From Vibrio sp. SCSIO 43136 (GTDB taxonomy: Bacteria > Pseudomonadota > Gammaproteobacteria > Enterobacterales > Vibrionaceae), in contig NZ_CP071849.1 of NCBI RefSeq assembly GCF_023716565.1, positions 744,001 through 808,000 on the forward strand: DNA of 64,000 nucleotides, given 5' to 3'. This document shows, piece by piece, positions 9,844 through 17,711 of the stretch. A program made the translations under genes and the position numbers. The first letter of the stretch is position 1; each line of letters opens with the position of its first letter. Under the pieces are notes generated by a model. That model did not search any database. It had not been told where the DNA came from and saw only the letters and a program-made list of their open reading frames with translations.

Positions 9844-10874
9844 TGAAAATTAAAGCACTCGCAAAACTTAAGCCTGAAGAAGGCATTTGGATGACAGAAG
9901 TGGACAAGCCTGAGCTTGGCCACAATGACATCCTGATCAAAATTAAAAAGACAGCGATTTGTGGTACTGACGTTCACATCTACAACTGGGACGAATGGTC
10001 ACAAAACACCATTCCTGTACCTATGGTTGTAGGTCATGAATACGTGGGTGAAGTGGTTGGTATTGGCCAAGAAGTACGCGGCTTTGAAATTGGCGACCGC
10101 GTCTCAGGCGAAGGTCACATCACCTGTGGTCACTGTCGTAACTGCCGTGGCGGTCGAACTCACTTATGCCGTAATACGGTTGGTGTGGGTGTAAACCGCA
10201 CGGGTGCTTTCTCTGAGTACCTAGTGATCCCAGCGTTCAATGCTTTCAAGATCCCAGCTGAGATCTCAGATGATCTTGCCTCTATTTTTGACCCGTTTGG
10301 CAATGCTGTACACACAGCGCTGTCATTTGACCTTGTGGGTGAAGATGTATTGATCACAGGCGCAGGCCCAATCGGCATTATGGCGGCAGCGGTAGCAAAA
10401 CACGTAGGCGCACGCCACGTTGTTATCACTGATGTAAACGAATACCGTTTAGAGCTGGCAGAAAAGATGGGCGTGACACGCGCCGTTAACGTTGCTAAGC
10501 AAGACCTAAAAGAAGTCATGGCTGAGCTAGGTATGACCGAGGGTTTCGACGTTGGCCTAGAAATGTCAGGCGTTCAATCGGCATTTAGCTCAATGCTAGA
10601 AACAATGAACCACGGTGGCCGTATCGCACTGCTAGGCATTCCACCATCGGACATGGGTATTGATTGGAACCAAGTGATCTTCAAAGGTCTAGTGATCAAA
10701 GGCATTTACGGCCGAGAAATGTTCGAGACTTGGTACAAGATGGCATCTTTGATTCAATCAGGCTTGGATTTGACGCCAATTATCACTCACCACTTCAAAG
10801 TTGATGACTTTGAAAAAGGCTTTGAGGCTATGCGTAGCGGGGCTTCTGGTAAAGTGATACTTGATTGGGAATAG
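9843..10874 (+). CDS. tdh: L-threonine 3-dehydrogenase
   Basis: A 343-residue zinc-dependent medium-chain dehydrogenase that oxidises threonine to 2-amino-3-ketobutyrate with NAD+. Catalytic zinc ligands Cys40, His65 and Glu66 (GHEYVGE) are present. Structural zinc cysteines are 95, 98, 101 and 109. The NAD-binding motif GAGPIG is at 173-178. The last 50 or so codons overlap the prophage attachment region: a divergent second copy of the same 3' end occurs at 48996-49153. The gene here is therefore probably a hybrid, with its 3' end supplied by the phage and function preserved. Confidence 0.97.
   Translation: MKIKALAKLKPEEGIWMTEVDKPELGHNDILIKIKKTAICGTDVHIYNWDEWSQNTIPVPMVVGHEYVGEVVGIGQEVRGFEIGDRVSGEGHITCGHCRNCRGGRTHLCRNTVGVGVNRTGAFSEYLVIPAFNAFKIPAEISDDLASIFDPFGNAVHTALSFDLVGEDVLITGAGPIGIMAAAVAKHVGARHVVITDVNEYRLELAEKMGVTRAVNVAKQDLKEVMAELGMTEGFDVGLEMSGVQSAFSSMLETMNHGGRIALLGIPPSDMGIDWNQVIFKGLVIKGIYGREMFETWYKMASLIQSGLDLTPIITHHFKVDDFEKGFEAMRSGASGKVILDWE
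10717..10747. repeat. attL core (31-bp direct repeat inside tdh)
   Basis: Identical for 31 bp to 48996-49026. To its right the two tdh copies diverge at about one base in seven, until a second identical stretch of 27 bp at the very end of the gene (starting TTCTGGTAAAG). The first block is the best candidate crossover site; the terminal 27 bp is the alternative. Confidence 0.75.
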
Positions 10875-10918
10875 TTCTATTGGGTCTAAGGTAGTAAGCC
10901 TTACTTTGTGTGATTGCA

Positions 10919-10934
10919 CTGTTTGCTTATACAG
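10919..10934. promoter_or_regulatory. CTGT-N8-ACAG palindrome near attL
   Basis: CTGTTTGCTTATACAG fits the LexA-box form CTGT-N8-ACAG. It lies 45 bp after the tdh stop and before the integrase-end terminator. The same form occurs at the same distance (44 bp) beyond the second tdh copy, at 49197-49212. It could bind LexA or be part of the attachment region. Confidence 0.5.
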
Positions 10935-10972
10935 TGAAATGGACAATGCGGGACTAGATAAGCATCTAGAAT

Positions 10973-11013
10973 GACCCAATAAAGACCCAAGGCCAAGAAT
11001 GAAAATGACCCAA
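10973..11013. repeat. Three spaced GACCCAA repeats (candidate integrase arm sites)
   Basis: GACCCAA occurs at 10973, 10984 and 11007; the third forms the left arm of the terminator stem. Spacing is 11 and 23 bp. The right-hand element end has GCCCCAA in the same three places with spacing 11 and 22. This is the layout expected of integrase arm-binding sites. Confidence 0.5.
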
Positions 11014-11030
11014 AATCTTTGGGTCATTTT
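11002..11030. terminator. Terminator between tdh and integrase
   Basis: A perfect 13-bp stem AAAATGACCCAAA / TTTGGGTCATTTT with a three-base loop. It can act in both directions for the convergent tdh and int genes. Confidence 0.8.
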
Positions 11031-11065
11031 CATATCTAACTAATTGTTGTTAATGAATAAATTTA

Positions 11066-12325
11066 TCAATTTACAACACGCAACTGTACACTGGACTCCT
11101 TCCTAACCTTCTCCAATTCGCCCCAAGCACGATCGGACTCTTTCTTATTAGACTCCTTCAGCCACTTACCATAGATTTTTGCAACCATCGTAATATCAGA
11201 GTGCCCCATTTGCTGAGCCAGGTAACTGACATTCACATTTGCATGAGTGATCATCCAACTGGCGTAGGTGTGCCTCAATTGGTACTGGCAACGGTGCTCA
11301 ACATCAACCCTATCGGTTAAGTTCTTCCAGATTCGGCTTAACCCACGTTTCCCATAATAATCAAACTCACTGCCTTTCTGCTTTCTAACCACTTTCGGAT
11401 TAAACACAAATCGAATCTTATCCTTACGAACGCCTTTGTCCGGCAATTCTATATCGTAAACCTTAGGCTCGAAGAAGTAGGTAAGGTGCCTTTGAGCTTT
11501 AAGTGCTTCAACCACTGGCTCTAGCATATCTACGAAACGCTCCTTATCTGTCTTGGTGGTTTTAAGCCCTCGATCTTCATAGGTAGAACGGCGAATATGC
11601 ATGGTTCGATTTTCAAAGTCGATATCTTCCCATGCCAGGGCGCAGGCCTCTCCACTTCGTAACCCCGAGTAGGCTAAGAGTGTCAGCAGGTTTCTGTGCT
11701 GTAGCTGGTGGCTCGCTCGTAAAACAGTCTCAAACTCTTCCATTGAGAACGGGTTGATATCGGGCTCACTCTCTTTCACTCGCTTAAGGATATGAGAGTG
11801 GTCTCGATCGATATACTCCATCTCGAACAGCCACTTGATGAAAGCTTTAACCGTTACTATGTTTCGGTTGATGGTTCGTCCACTTCGACCTTTCACCAGC
11901 TCATTACGGTAGCTAACAAGAGAGCGGGGAGAAATAGTGTCGCAACGTCGATTCTCTCCGTATATTTCTAGGAAATCCCTTATAACCCAAGAATATCGTT
12001 TGAATGTGGATCGCCTTACATCATGCTCAAGGTCTTTAAGGTACTTTTCTGAAAGGTGCTTCATGGTAAGCGCAATCGGCTTACCACTGGCGTGTTTAGA
12101 ATTGGGGAAATGAGCAGCGTAATTAAATGTACCCATTTCAATTTCGTATTTGATGGTTTGCAGTTTGAGTTCTGCAAACCTTACATTCTGCTTAGTCTGG
12201 GGAATACCAAGCGTTTCTCGTTTTCTTTCACCATTGTAAGTGAAGGATATTCTGATGCTGTTCCCGTGGGGTACAACTCCCTTTGGGTAATCTTCTTTTG
12301 TTAATGGGGCTGTTCTCGGTGCCAT
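11066..12325 (-). CDS. int: Phage tyrosine integrase
   Basis: A 419-residue tyrosine recombinase. An N-terminal arm-binding region (about 18-70) precedes a SAM-like core-binding domain (about 85-175) and the catalytic domain. Catalytic residues visible are Arg223 (SGLRSGE), Arg351 (QLRHTYASW), His375 (MGHSD) and Tyr385 (KIYGKW). It sits beside attL, convergent with tdh. Its start overlaps the end of the Xis-like gene by 25 bp, so the two are coupled. It presumably integrates at the tdh 3' end. Confidence 0.95.
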   Translation of the reverse strand: MAPRTAPLTKEDYPKGVVPHGNSIRISFTYNGERKRETLGIPQTKQNVRFAELKLQTIKYEIEMGTFNYAAHFPNSKHASGKPIALTMKHLSEKYLKDLEHDVRRSTFKRYSWVIRDFLEIYGENRRCDTISPRSLVSYRNELVKGRSGRTINRNIVTVKAFIKWLFEMEYIDRDHSHILKRVKESEPDINPFSMEEFETVLRASHQLQHRNLLTLLAYSGLRSGEACALAWEDIDFENRTMHIRRSTYEDRGLKTTKTDKERFVDMLEPVVEALKAQRHLTYFFEPKVYDIELPDKGVRKDKIRFVFNPKVVRKQKGSEFDYYGKRGLSRIWKNLTDRVDVEHRCQYQLRHTYASWMITHANVNVSYLAQQMGHSDITMVAKIYGKWLKESNKKESDRAWGELEKVRKESSVQLRVVN

Positions 12326-12489
12326 CTATTCCATTCCTCAATATCTACCATCCACCTACCGTCAACCTTCTTCATCACATAGGAAGGGTACTTGCCCCTT
12401 TGAGCTCGTTTACGGAGGGTTTCTTCTTCAATGCCAATGCAATTGGCGGCTGTTCTTAGGTAAACGACTTCGAATCCTAGGCTGCTCAT
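12301..12489 (-). CDS. Xis/AlpA-like small DNA-binding protein
   Basis: A 62-residue protein with a MerR/excisionase-type winged helix: TAANCIGIEEETLRKRAQRG followed by VMKKVDGRWMVDIEEWNRW. This is the usual form of recombination directionality factors and helix-turn-helix domain 17 proteins. It lies directly upstream of, and overlaps, int. GAGAGG lies upstream of the ATG. Role in excision is inferred from fold and position. Confidence 0.75.
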   Translation of the reverse strand: MSSLGFEVVYLRTAANCIGIEEETLRKRAQRGKYPSYVMKKVDGRWMVDIEEWNRWHREQPH

Positions 12490-12569
12490 AAATAACCTCT
12501 CACAGCAGTAATAAACTCAGCCGTAACCTTTAGGTAAGTGATTCTGGCTGAAATAGAGTTGAAAATAAT

Positions 12570-12592
12570 GCCCCATCGCTGGCCAATGGGGC
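12570..12592 (-). terminator. Leftward terminator after exonuclease gene
   Basis: A stem GCCCCAT / ATGGGGC with a nine-base loop. On the minus strand it is followed by ATTATTTTC. It separates the exonuclease operon from xis-int, which then needs its own promoter in the 12490-12560 gap or readthrough. Confidence 0.6.
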
Positions 12593-12602
12593 AGGGCAAA
12601 CG

Positions 12603-13232
12603 CTATTGGGTAGCAGCGTTCTCTTTGGCCTCAATGATTCGAGCGTCCCAATCGAGGCCGATCATCGTAGAGGTATCTTTAGCAGCATCATGCAAAGCGT
12701 GGTGTTTGATAAAGCCTTCTGGGTTCTTACCACTCACGTATCCGTTGCGAGTATTAGCTAACGTATCAATCACGGTACGAACACAACGGAAGCGGTTGTA
12801 GCTCCAAGGCGCTTTAAGATTAGCTTGCTCGTAAGCATCATCTAAAATGCCGCCATCAAAGTCATATCCACGGCAGAAGGCTTGGCCACCATCTTTTTTA
12901 AGAGGTTTTACCCACTTCATTAAATGGTCTTGAACCATCTGCAGTGCATCAACCAGCGAAACATCATCATGGCTAGGCTCTAAAACATGCTGCGCTGCTT
13001 CACCTTGCTGTTCCCACCACTCGACAGTTCCGGAAGAAGCACTACGAATAGCGAATTGAGACTCCAAATCTAGCTTGATGTACAGGCTACTCTCACGATT
13101 ACATAGCTCTTCAAAGCTAACGCACTCACCCCAATTGAAAGGAACGATGCCGATGCTAAGGATCTTAGCGTTGTTAGTTGTATCTAGGGTTTCTAGGTCG
13201 ATAGTTACGTTTTCAAAAATGTGCTGTGACAT
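12603..13232 (-). CDS. DEDD-type 3'-5' exonuclease (phage)
   Basis: A 209-residue exonuclease of the DnaQ-like fold. The first acidic pair is Asp12/Glu14 in TIDLETLDT; a middle motif is RGYDFDGGILDDAY; the last is HHALHDAAKDTS, giving the DEDDh set. Such proteins are found in phage early left operons beside int/xis and are related to the Rv2179c/DUF5051 exoribonuclease group. The ATG at 13232 is chosen because AAGGAG lies five bases upstream; the in-frame GTG at 13238 would abut the ribosome site. Substrate (RNA or DNA) is not evident. Confidence 0.8.
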   Translation of the reverse strand: MSQHIFENVTIDLETLDTTNNAKILSIGIVPFNWGECVSFEELCNRESSLYIKLDLESQFAIRSASSGTVEWWEQQGEAAQHVLEPSHDDVSLVDALQMVQDHLMKWVKPLKKDGGQAFCRGYDFDGGILDDAYEQANLKAPWSYNRFRCVRTVIDTLANTRNGYVSGKNPEGFIKHHALHDAAKDTSTMIGLDWDARIIEAKENAATQ

Positions 13233-13251
13233 CGTCACTCCTTAACTTTGT

Positions 13252-13455
13252 TCACTTAAATCGTACGATGATAGACATTTGGCAGTCTTTAATGGTGCTG
13301 CGAAATATGAAAAAGGTATCCAGAAACTCATCTCGCTGCTTGCCACGTGGGTAGTTCATTGACTCACGCATAAGAGACTTATTTAGCTTGATTGGTCTGC
13401 CTCGTTTGGTTCCCTGCCTAATTGCATCTTTGATGTTGCTTGGTAACTCTCGCAT
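13252..13455 (-). CDS. Small basic phage protein
   Basis: A 67-residue protein rich in Lys and Arg (MRELPSNIKDAIRQGTKRG). I do not recognise it. The ATG at 13455 lies two bases after the stop codon of the preceding gene, indicating translational coupling. It belongs to the leftward early operon. Confidence 0.5.
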   Translation of the reverse strand: MRELPSNIKDAIRQGTKRGRPIKLNKSLMRESMNYPRGKQRDEFLDTFFIFRSTIKDCQMSIIVRFK

Positions 13456-13456
13456 C

Positions 13457-13681
13457 TCACATCTTCTCACTAGCTTCATCAGCAAACTCATTCAAAAGCT
13501 TCTGAGTAATTGGTGTTGTTGCTGGGATGCGTTTGGTAACACCCCAGCCGTTCTCTAGGTTTTCGGTCTTGATTAGCTTGAGGTCAACGGCTTTGGCCGT
13601 TGGGAATTCATTGGTTGGGTAATGCCAATACTCATCGCCAATCGTTACGTGTCCGTGTTTTGTTTTGTAGATTGCAGTCAT
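13457..13681 (-). CDS. Small phage protein, unknown
   Basis: A 74-residue protein starting MTAIYKTKHGHVTIGDEYWHY. No family is recognised. The start is an ATG six bases after the preceding stop; an in-frame TTG further upstream is less likely. The chain of stop/start contacts on both sides supports a real gene in the leftward operon. Confidence 0.55.
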   Translation of the reverse strand: MTAIYKTKHGHVTIGDEYWHYPTNEFPTAKAVDLKLIKTENLENGWGVTKRIPATTPITQKLLNEFADEASEKM

Positions 13682-13686
13682 AGTTA

Positions 13687-14379
13687 TCAATCAAACCCTA
13701 CGTAGATACTCTCACCGTACTCATCATCCAATTCGGTAATCACTGTTCCAGCGCAGTAGAGTTTGTATAGGTAGCCAGAAACACCATAACCATGAGTAGC
13801 ACCAGTAATGCACCCGCTGATAGTGCGATTATCCTCGTTGATATAACCTATCGTGTAGTTACGCTTGTTATCCTGGCTGTGGTTATATAGGGTTACTTTG
13901 ACTTTTTTCCAGTCATACTCTGGATGGGTTGCAGTAATACATATGGTGTTTTCACGAGAATCCCATTCGACCTCGATTTCCTCATGTCCGTTATTCCTCG
14001 CATCATCTTCCCAGTGCCTGCCAATTGTCGCGAGCAGTTCTCCAGCAGAGATGACCTTAGGAGCTGGAGCCAATTTCTCGTCCAAAATTGACTTAACCTG
14101 TTCCTTGGCGTGAGCATTTAGACCTTCTGCATAACTCTCCAAGATGGTATCTGCGATAAACTTGTTGTACTCAGGTAGGCTGACTTTGCTTAGGCTTGCG
14201 TTTAGAGACTCATCTACCTTACTTCGAATACCTTTCCCAAAATCACCATAAGAGCGCATAGAGTCGCTGATCACATCTTGAATTGTGCTTTGCAGCTTGT
14301 TTTTAATCATCTCTTCAACAGTGCCATCTTCAATCATTGCAGCGATCTGATTGGACACGATATCTTGCAGTTCTTTCAT
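13687..14379 (-). CDS. Phage early left protein, unknown
   Basis: A 230-residue protein and the first gene of the leftward early operon. The N-terminal 120 residues are strongly helical with short amphipathic segments (IVSNQIAAMIEDGTVEEM). The C-terminal part is beta-rich and aromatic (KVKVTLYNHSQDNKRNYTIG). No known family is evident. AAGGAATTCAAAGCT precedes the ATG. It is expected to be repressed in the lysogen through the three operators at 14620-14702. Confidence 0.6.
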   Translation of the reverse strand: MKELQDIVSNQIAAMIEDGTVEEMIKNKLQSTIQDVISDSMRSYGDFGKGIRSKVDESLNASLSKVSLPEYNKFIADTILESYAEGLNAHAKEQVKSILDEKLAPAPKVISAGELLATIGRHWEDDARNNGHEEIEVEWDSRENTICITATHPEYDWKKVKVTLYNHSQDNKRNYTIGYINEDNRTISGCITGATHGYGVSGYLYKLYCAGTVITELDDEYGESIYVGFD

Positions 14380-14618
14380 AGCTTTGAATTCCTTACTCGT
14401 TTAATCACAGGCTAAAACCCTCATCACAAAAGGCTTTAGGCTGCGCCCTCTGAGAGGGTTTGCCCGTTCCTATCCTTGGTTACTACATCCATGAACAGTC
14501 ACTACCGGTCACCGTCTTAGAGTTTTTTTGGCTCAGAGACCAATGGATCAAGACGCTCCGGTGCGGATGGTTATTAGCCCCACCGATCCGCTGGGGTCTC
14601 CTATGTAATTCTGGTTCT
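14380..14618 (-). other. Long leader of the leftward early transcript
   Basis: No accepted gene. Read leftward from the candidate promoter near 14650-14680, this would be a 5' leader of about 250 bases. It contains a GACCCCAGCG / CGGTGGGG type foldback near 14578-14604 and a short frame starting MDVVTKDRNG near 14492. A nut or put-like antitermination element would fit this position, but no boxA was identified with confidence. Confidence 0.35.
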
Positions 14619-14619
14619 A

Positions 14620-14702
14620 TAAGTAAACTTATGCTCAAAGTATGGAAAGGATATTAAGTTAACTTATATTTGGTTGGCAAGTGTTTTTGTTAAGTAAACT
14701 TA
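14620..14702. promoter_or_regulatory. Three left operators (TAAGTNNACTTA)
   Basis: Perfect 12-bp palindromes occur at 14620-14631 (TAAGTAAACTTA), 14655-14666 (TAAGTTAACTTA) and 14691-14702 (TAAGTAAACTTA). Their centres are 35 and 36 bp apart. The same palindrome overlaps the promoter between the repressor and cro genes, so these are almost certainly repressor/Cro operators, equivalent to lambda OL. Confidence 0.85.
14651..14680 (-). promoter_or_regulatory. Candidate leftward early promoter (pL)
   Basis: On the minus strand TTGCCA (14680-14675) and TAATAT (14656-14651) are separated by 18 bp. The middle operator sits inside the spacer, so bound repressor would block RNA polymerase. Confidence 0.6.
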
Positions 14703-14724
14703 TATTTTTTCTCCGAGCATAAAA

Positions 14725-14753
14725 AAAACCGCCCAGTTGTACTGAGCGGTTTT
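14725..14753 (-). terminator. Terminator after the HIRAN gene
   Basis: AAAACCGCCCAGT / ACTGAGCGGTTTT form a stem with one mismatch and a three-base loop; a run of eight T follows in the leftward direction. It closes the repressor-lipoprotein-HIRAN unit before the left operators. Confidence 0.75.
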
Positions 14754-14776
14754 GATGGGAGAGGCTTATTAGCAGT

Positions 14777-15370
14777 CTACTGGTGCAAGCGATCAAAATC
14801 GTCTTTATCACCCAGAAGATCGATATAGAGTTTCAGACCTCCTCGGTCTCCAACCCATGCGCTCTTAGCTCGCACTAAGAGTTGGTTGTGCAGACCAAGA
14901 GACACTATTTTTTTGGCAAGATCTCTTGGGATAAATCCTAGGTGATGTTCTTTCTTTGAAAGTATCCCATCTATCTCAGCCATTACCATAATCGCATTGG
15001 AATCATGATCATTATATGGGTCATGGCGCAGGAAGAGCTTTGACTCAGGGTTAGCAATGAATGTGCGCACGGCGCTTTTTCTGTAACCAGTACCTGCTAC
15101 TTCCATCTCGTGGAAAAAGATACGAAAGCCCTTTGGTATAGTGTTCTTGTATCTATGGTTCCCTGCCGAAACTTCACCGCCAAATGAACTTGTGGACTGA
15201 CTACTTGACGAATTACGCTTAAACAGCCAAACAAAGAATAGTAGCGCTGCGATGATTATGAAGACATTATCAGTGGAGTCCTTTAGGACAACGTCTTTTA
15301 AAATTAATAAAATAACAATTGCAATGTAGCCGTAAAATAGCTTTTTAATAAAACTGAATAGTGTTGACAT
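14777..15370 (-). CDS. Membrane-anchored HIRAN-domain protein
   Basis: A 197-residue protein. Two transmembrane helices lie near residues 11-27 and 36-50, followed by a short Ser-rich linker. A HIRAN domain spans about 88-185: EVAGTGYRKSAVRTF, LFLRHDPYNDHDSNAIMV and HLGFIPRDLAKKI. HIRAN domains bind single-stranded 3' DNA ends in HLTF-type proteins; joined to membrane helices the role is unknown. The gene is leftward, 8 bp after the lipoprotein gene and downstream of the repressor, so it is probably expressed in the lysogen. A superinfection or defence role is inferred, not shown. Confidence 0.75.
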   Translation of the reverse strand: MSTLFSFIKKLFYGYIAIVILLILKDVVLKDSTDNVFIIIAALLFFVWLFKRNSSSSQSTSSFGGEVSAGNHRYKNTIPKGFRIFFHEMEVAGTGYRKSAVRTFIANPESKLFLRHDPYNDHDSNAIMVMAEIDGILSKKEHHLGFIPRDLAKKIVSLGLHNQLLVRAKSAWVGDRGGLKLYIDLLGDKDDFDRLHQ

Positions 15371-15378
15371 CTTCTAGC

Positions 15379-15942
15379 CTACTTATACACGCTATCAAAG
15401 TTAGTTTCTTGAATTGAACCATCCGATAAGCCTTTAAGTAAGGATTTCAGTTTGTTAGCGTTGTCTTTGTCGTAATAGTGCTCTCCTTCAAGACAAATCA
15501 TTGAAGAACAGAATGAAATAGAAAGGTAGTGGTTAGTAGAGTTTCCACTGTGGAACTCGAACTTCAAGTTGCCAGAATGCCAGCTAGGTGCTGAGCCTAT
15601 TTCTTTGGTAAACGCATCTTGTCGCTCAATGGCCAGTTCTTCCCACTCAAAGTACTTATCTATGAATGAAATGTACTGATCTACTTGAAAGCTACTAAAG
15701 CGGAGGAATGAACCATATTGGTTGCTGCCATATGTATCCATCTCAACAAGTAGAACTTTTTCGGTTCCACCGTTCTCTGATTGAGTAGACACATATGTAG
15801 GACGAGCCATGAAACGGTTGGCGATAGAGTTGTACTCTACAGTTTTTAAAGAGGTGGTAACTCTTGTAGGTTCGGTCATAGTTTGACAGCCTGTCATAGC
15901 TAGCGCTGCCGTGGCAGATAACACTGCCAATAACTTTTTCAT
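15379..15942 (-). CDS. Prophage lipoprotein
   Basis: A 187-residue protein with a lipoprotein signal (MKKLLAVLSATAALAMTGC; lipobox Cys19). The mature part has no family I recognise. GGAG lies upstream of the ATG at 15942; an in-frame TTG four codons earlier is rejected for lack of a ribosome site. It stands between the repressor and HIRAN genes on the same strand. Phage lipoproteins expressed from a prophage often alter the host surface and exclude related phages; here this is inference from position. Confidence 0.75.
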   Translation of the reverse strand: MKKLLAVLSATAALAMTGCQTMTEPTRVTTSLKTVEYNSIANRFMARPTYVSTQSENGGTEKVLLVEMDTYGSNQYGSFLRFSSFQVDQYISFIDKYFEWEELAIERQDAFTKEIGSAPSWHSGNLKFEFHSGNSTNHYLSISFCSSMICLEGEHYYDKDNANKLKSLLKGLSDGSIQETNFDSVYK

Positions 15943-16001
15943 TTGGTACTCCAAGGGCGTAGTTAAAAATCATATACGTCCTTGTAAGTTAATGAATATC
16001 C

Positions 16002-16664
16002 TTATCTCAATTTCCATTTAGCATCGATAACGACGCCAACAATTTTACAATCACCATTAATAGGCATTGGTTGATATATAGGGTTAGGGTTTAGGGGCTT
16101 AAGGAACTTGAGGCCAGCCTCTAAAATCAGTTGTTTGAACGTCACTTCATTTACGCTTTTTAACTTAGCTACAACAAATGATTTATTTATAGCTTCGACC
16201 TCTGGATCGACAAGAATATACATCCCGTCAGGAAAACTAAGTCCTGAAGGTGTTGTCATCGAGTCTCCAATAACCTTTACCCAGAATGAGTTTTCGCTAG
16301 CACGTTCGGTGGTTTCTAGATATTCATCTACAGCTGATAAGTGGTACGGCTCTACAGCTTCCATCCAGGCACCAGCAGAGACCATGCTAATAACAGGAAA
16401 CGCAGTGTTGTTGGAGCAAACTTGTGACTCAACAGGAACAATATTACTAGTTATTTCTCGCTCACCTTGCCCTGTCTTCAACCAGTTCGGGTTAACTCTT
16501 AGGACCTCACAAACTGCAATCAAATCTTTAGGTTTGTTTTCATCCCTTTCCCAGAAAACAACAGATGTAGCAGAAACTCCAACACGCTTGGCTAGTTCTT
16601 GCTGACTTAGTTTTAGTTCCTTTCGAACACGGCGAATACGTTCGCCAATAGTCTCTTTGCTCAT
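16002..16664 (-). CDS. cI: CI-like phage repressor with S24 self-cleavage domain
   Basis: A 220-residue repressor. The N-terminal XRE helix-turn-helix is at about 7-62 (IGERIRRVRKELKLSQQELAKR is its first half). The C-terminal LexA/S24 domain has the cleavage pair Ala97-Gly98 (VSAGAW), nucleophile Ser135 (GDSM) and Lys167 (VVAKLKS). It should hold lysogeny and be inactivated by RecA filaments. The ATG at 16664 matches the family N terminus; an ATG at 16691, abutting the operator, would add nine residues and could be read from a leaderless transcript, as in lambda. Divergent from cro. Confidence 0.93.
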   Translation of the reverse strand: MSKETIGERIRRVRKELKLSQQELAKRVGVSATSVVFWERDENKPKDLIAVCEVLRVNPNWLKTGQGEREITSNIVPVESQVCSNNTAFPVISMVSAGAWMEAVEPYHLSAVDEYLETTERASENSFWVKVIGDSMTTPSGLSFPDGMYILVDPEVEAINKSFVVAKLKSVNEVTFKQLILEAGLKFLKPLNPNPIYQPMPINGDCKIVGVVIDAKWKLR

Positions 16665-16684
16665 GTTAGTTATCTTACATGGTG

Positions 16685-16727
16685 TTGACATAAGTTTACT
16701 TACATGACCTAATAGTAAGGAAACTTA
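16685..16727. promoter_or_regulatory. Right operators and rightward promoter (pR)
   Basis: TTGACA (16685-16690) is followed by a perfect operator TAAGTTTACTTA (16691-16702) and then an AT-rich -10 region (CCTAATAG, 16708-16715). A second operator with one mismatch, TAAGGAAACTTA, lies at 16716-16727, 25 bp from the first centre to centre. This is the repressor/Cro switch. Confidence 0.8.
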
Positions 16728-16744
16728 GTAATGAGATTGAATTT

Positions 16745-16963
16745 ATGACTGGATCACTACCCCGAATCGAAATGAAAGAAGCAATTGCATATTTTGGTAC
16801 CAAGCAAAAAATTGCTGATGAACTTGGTATCAGTCATGCAGCTGTGAGCCAGTGGGGGGAGTACGTAGCCAAAAGCCGTACATATCAGCTTCACATGTTG
16901 ATGAACACAAAAGACTTTCAAAACGCCATGGGGAAGCAAGTAAACCAAAGCTGTGAGAAATGA
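16745..16963 (+). CDS. cro: Cro-like repressor
   Basis: A 72-residue Cro-type DNA-binding protein: MKEAIAYFGTKQKIADELG followed by ISHAAVSQWGEYV gives the helix-turn-helix, the usual Cro/YdaS arrangement. It is the first rightward gene, divergent from the repressor and next to the two right operators. Its stop codon overlaps the start of the CII-like gene (ATGA). Confidence 0.88.
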   Translation: MTGSLPRIEMKEAIAYFGTKQKIADELGISHAAVSQWGEYVAKSRTYQLHMLMNTKDFQNAMGKQVNQSCEK

Positions 16964-17475
16964 TCATGCCCCATCAAACCCAAGTAGGGCGAAACCACCA
17001 TTTTCTATCAGGAGTTATGCGCTTCAAGAAAGCTAACTCTGTACGAGCGTTAGCTCTAAGGCTTGGTTACTCAGAGCGTGAGTATGAAAACAGGGTCAAG
17101 GCAAAGTTCACCATCAACCGAACAGAAGAGCGAATGAACGTGGCGGACTTGGTGGGCTTCACCAAGGCGTCTCGGGATTACTCAATGGTGTATGGCATCT
17201 GTAGCGAGGTTGGGTTAACCCAGCCAGTGCCAGTGGACTTAAACGCCAACACCAACTTAAACACAGAATTTTTAGTAGCCGCCAAGGCCTTTGGCCAGCT
17301 AGCGGAGCAACTCAACATGCCGACCATCTCACAGAACGGTGTGGTGCGCTTAACTCAATCGGTTCAAGCGCTGGTGGCCTCGGCCATGACGATTGGCTAT
17401 GCAGCAGAAAACAGATTTGGCGGTTTGAGTATGGCCGTCACCTTTGGGGATATAGCAGTAGGAACAGTGATATGA
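16960..17475 (+). CDS. Phage regulatory CII-like protein
   Basis: A 171-residue protein of the phage CII regulatory family found downstream of cro. The N-terminal part (MRFKKANSVRALALRLGYSE) resembles a helix-turn-helix that reads promoter DNA. The C-terminal half is helical (FLVAAKAFGQLAEQLNM and VVRLTQSVQALVASAM). It overlaps cro by four bases. By family analogy it would activate the repressor or integrase promoters at the lysis-lysogeny decision. Confidence 0.75.
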   Translation: MIMPHQTQVGRNHHFLSGVMRFKKANSVRALALRLGYSEREYENRVKAKFTINRTEERMNVADLVGFTKASRDYSMVYGICSEVGLTQPVPVDLNANTNLNTEFLVAAKAFGQLAEQLNMPTISQNGVVRLTQSVQALVASAMTIGYAAENRFGGLSMAVTFGDIAVGTVI

Positions 17476-17642
17476 AAATTGACCAAACATTAGAAACGAT
17501 TGGGCAGCTGGTGGACATTTGGCGCAGTTCAATTGCGCTCGAGCAGAACGAAACAATCAGAAAGGAAATGGAGTTAGATGCGCTAAAGGCAATTGGTAGC
17601 AAGTGTGAACAGCATCTTGAGCACGACAAACTCAAGAAATGA
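17472..17642 (+). CDS. Small phage protein after CII
   Basis: A 56-residue helical, charged protein (MKIDQTLETIGQLVDIWRSS) ending HLEHDKLKK. It overlaps the end of the CII-like gene by four bases (ATGA) and lies in the same operon. No family recognised. Confidence 0.55.
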   Translation: MKIDQTLETIGQLVDIWRSSIALEQNETIRKEMELDALKAIGSKCEQHLEHDKLKK

Positions 17643-17644
17643 AA

Positions 17645-17682
17645 AAGCCATCGCAGAGCGGCAACTCTATAGGCGATGGCTT
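17645..17682. repeat. Perfect 10-bp inverted repeat
   Basis: AAGCCATCGC and GCGATGGCTT are separated by 18 bp. The loop starts the first of two direct repeats CAACTCTATAGG (17662-17673 and 17689-17700). There is no T-run, so it is not a plain terminator. Confidence 0.6.
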
Positions 17683-17711
17683 CAACAACAACTCTATAGG
17701 AAAGAGTATTG

